From assembly GCA_963530895.1 (NCBI GenBank), contig CAUSFO010000013.1, positions 1 through 33,421 of the forward strand: a stretch of DNA of 33,421 nucleotides, in the 5' to 3' direction. The stretch is from JABCPE02 sp963530895. GTDB taxonomy: Bacteria > Bacteroidota > Bacteroidia > Flavobacteriales > Weeksellaceae. This document shows, piece by piece, positions 31,857 through 33,421 of the stretch. Numbering within the stretch: the first letter of the stretch is position 1; each line of letters starts with the position of its first letter. The notes below the pieces were generated by a model. It ran no database searches. It was not told where the DNA came from and saw only the letters and a program-made list of their open reading frames with translations. The translations under genes and the position numbers were made by a program.

Positions 31857-32579
31857 ATGAATAAGGTAAAAAGCATAGGATTGACAGCGGTTATCAGTAT
31901 TCTGTTTGTAGGAGTGCTGCACATTATCCCTATAAATAAAAAACAAAGAGAAAAAGATGAATTGGCTAAAAATGTTTCGATAGAAGAGGATTTAGAATTC
32001 AGAGATTCTTTGGCTCAAAACATTTCATTGGATCCGCCTATGGTGGATGAAGTGCAAAATGTACAGCCACTTCCGCCTCAGCCTTCGGAAGCTCCTAAAA
32101 AGCAGGAAGTTCCTGTAGAGAAACCAGCTGAACCCGTGAAAGAAGAAGTGGCTGCATCAAAAGAACCAGCGGCTAATGAAGAAATAAAAAAAGAAGAGCC
32201 TAAGAAAAAAGAAACAAAAAAGGAAATCGCTGACGCAAAAACAGCCAAAACAAAAGAAGCCAACACTAAAAAAGAGGCTGAAGCCAAAAAAGAAGTCGTA
32301 AAGGAAAGCAAAATAGGTGTTGATAGGAAATTGATTTCAGGAATTCCAGGGACAAACAATTATAAAGGAAAACTTCCTGCCCATAGCGTGAAAGAAAAAG
32401 GTTCCATCACGATTTCTTATGTAGTAGATGCGAATGGAAGGGTGATTTCTGCCCAAAGAGTTGGCGGGCTGAGGTCTCGTAATGCGATAAATAACGCCAT
32501 TACAATGGTCAAAAAACATGTAAAAGCAGAAAAAGGAAAAACACAATCCACAGGAACATATATGATTGAATTTAAATAA
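31857..32579 (+). CDS. TonB/TolA-like energy transducer
   Basis: A 240-residue protein anchored by one N-terminal helix (GLTAVISILFVGVLHIIPI, about 8-26). A periplasmic stretch rich in Pro, Glu, Lys and Ala runs from about 60 to 145: first PLPPQPSEAPKK, Pro-rich like TonB, then KKETKKEIADAKTAKTK and similar, Lys/Ala/Glu-rich like TolA. The C-terminal domain (about 155-240) has GSITISYVVDANGRVISAQRVGG and ends in GTYMIEFK, the pattern of Bacteroidota energy transducers. It lies one base after the exbB-like gene, so the two work as a pair. It probably powers the receptor coded upstream, though a Tol-like envelope role is possible. A terminator overlaps the stop codon. Confidence 0.85.
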   Translation: MNKVKSIGLTAVISILFVGVLHIIPINKKQREKDELAKNVSIEEDLEFRDSLAQNISLDPPMVDEVQNVQPLPPQPSEAPKKQEVPVEKPAEPVKEEVAASKEPAANEEIKKEEPKKKETKKEIADAKTAKTKEANTKKEAEAKKEVVKESKIGVDRKLISGIPGTNNYKGKLPAHSVKEKGSITISYVVDANGRVISAQRVGGLRSRNAINNAITMVKKHVKAEKGKTQSTGTYMIEFK

Positions 32580-32606
32580 GCAATGAAAAATTGCTTATTT
32601 TTTATT
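32574..32606 (+). terminator. Terminator of the exbB-tonB pair
   Basis: AAATAAGCAAT, loop GAAAA, ATTGCTTATTT, followed by TTTATTT. The stop codon TAA lies within the left arm. Confidence 0.85.
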
Positions 32607-32618
32607 TAAAATTAAGGT

Positions 32619-33091
32619 ATGGAAGTAATAATTGAAATAATTATAAAGGAATTTCTTATTGATTTTCTTGGATGATTTTTCAGTAAATTTCTATAAGGAT
32701 GAGAAACTATTTCTTTACATGAAAAGAAAATCAAAATGCGGAAAGTTGATAGGAGAAATATATAATGCAAGTGATGAACTTCTGCTCAGAGTAGAATCTT
32801 TCTTTTGGTTGGGAACAAAAATTACTTATCAGAATTTAGAAAAGCCTTTTTATAGAAAAGCATATTTTTTTCTATGAAAGGTTTATAATGAACCAAAAAG
32901 ACAAAATAGAGTTGTTTTTCTTTTTGGCATATTATAGAATATATTGGAATAATAAATTTATTGCAGACACGAATGTTATCTACACATTCAAACATAATTT
33001 AAAATTAGAACTTTATTTTAATACAAATGATGAAGAACAAGTCTATTATTCTACTATATTTTTCTGTGCGGCCAATTTATTTATCAAATAA
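32619..33091 (+). pseudogene. Small frameshifted gene of unknown function
   Basis: Three consecutive reading frames each code protein-like sequence. ATG 32619 gives MEVIIEIIIKEFLIDFLG, then stops at 32673. A second frame, open from 32647 to 32877, carries NFYKDEKLFLYMKRKSKCGK and WLGTKITYQNLEKPFYRKAYFF. A third, open across the second's stop, carries YERFIMNQKDKIELFFF, YRIYWNNKFIAD and FKHNLKLELYFNTNDEE before ending at 33091. The frames follow each other by single-base shifts; the second switch falls in a T7 run at 32865-32871. One protein of about 155 residues, perhaps beta-rich, is the likely ancestor. I do not recognise the family. The second shift is well supported, the first less so; sequencing error in the T run would give the same picture. 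Confidence 0.6.
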
Positions 33092-33421
33092 AATTTACTC
33101 TTTATACTTATATATTATGCTGACAAAAATTATTTTCATCAAATTTTAGAAAATAATTCCTACAAATTTTGGATTAAAAGCTGTTCCTTATTTCATTTTA
33201 AAGCCAAATTTATCGTAATCACATTATATTTTCTAACTAAATTTTATGCTAAAAGGAATGAAATAACCAATAAAAAATAGATTTTTTCAAGTTAAAACTA
33301 ATCTTATTTTAAATTTTCCACGCTGCAAATCAGCGAGTTAAACGATTAAGTATAAAAAAGACAAAAAAGCGCTTGCGTGATAATGTAGGAATTTCTATTT
33401 TTGCAATCTGAATCATCCACG
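33092..33421 (+). other. Non-coding region with a small hairpin and a promoter at its end
   Basis: About 330 very A/T-rich bases without a credible reading frame. The only structure I see before the final promoter is a short hairpin CGCTG-CAAAT-CAGCG at 33321-33335. No tRNA cloverleaf or repeat was recognised. Confidence 0.6.
33373..33403 (+). promoter_or_regulatory. Strong-looking promoter reading out of the window
   Basis: TTG at 33373-33375 and TATTTTTG at 33396-33403, 20 bases apart. An A-rich block (AAAAAAGACAAAAAA, from 33354) lies just upstream like an UP element. No start codon follows before the window ends. Its make-up would suit a stable-RNA or highly expressed gene beyond the edge, which cannot be seen. 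Confidence 0.6.

Noticed and set aside
1..33421. CRISPR array, insertion sequence, integrase, toxin-antitoxin or phage-defence genes
   Set aside because: I looked for repeats with spacers, transposase or recombinase motifs, and paired small genes, and saw none.

Overview
The window looks like chromosomal DNA of a Flavobacteriia bacterium (Bacteroidota), probably Weeksellaceae/Chryseobacterium-like; the family placement is inference. The grounds are: AT-rich DNA; the Bacteroidota -7 promoter element TAnnTTTG in front of most transcription units; few recognisable Shine-Dalgarno sequences; and Bacteroidota-typical families (DUF4294, DUF4920, BBP2-type porin, PepSY-like lipoprotein, carboxypeptidase-regulatory domain on the TonB-dependent receptor). 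I see no rRNA, tRNA, CRISPR array, insertion sequence or prophage. It reads as housekeeping chromosome with one iron-acquisition locus.

Layout. 1-3.75 kb: tail of an upstream gene, a WG-repeat lipoprotein, and two tandem exporters (EamA type, then AraJ-like MFS), each followed by a hairpin terminator. 3.76-9.3 kb: on the minus strand a secreted protein of unknown function, an M3 oligopeptidase and uvrB; a hemerythrin-like gene sits on the plus strand between the last two. 9.4-12.5 kb: proline-linker PepSY-like lipoprotein, ilvE (minus), stand-alone mnmD, small outer-membrane protein (minus). 12.6-17.9 kb: free-methionine-sulfoxide reductase, DUF4294 protein (minus), then M42 aminopeptidase, a small MerR regulator and a POT peptide transporter in a row (a plausible peptide-use cluster), then a secreted thioredoxin-like/DUF4920 pair. 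18-25.8 kb: OFA-type MFS transporter, YceI protein, metG, BBP2 porin (plus), then a minus-strand run trmB, ruvC, AstE/AspA-family hydrolase.

25.9-32.6 kb is the main functional unit: lipoprotein substrate-binding protein, FecCD-type permease and FecE-type ATPase with overlapping or abutting ends, then a siderophore-type TonB-dependent receptor, a terminator, and an exbB-like/tonB-like pair. Together these can move a ferric siderophore or similar chelate across both membranes, but no exbD lies between exbB and tonB. 32.6-33.1 kb holds a small gene that appears broken by frameshifts. The last 330 bases are non-coding and end in a strong-looking promoter reading out of the window.

I did not find a convincing new multi-gene system. 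The observations most worth a second look are the apparent frameshift that strips a signal peptide from the AstE/AspA-family enzyme, the frameshifted gene at the right end, a G8 tract inside the ABC signature motif of the siderophore ATPase, the ExbD-less exbB-tonB pair, and the AraJ-like gene whose only apparent start codon follows directly on a terminator.
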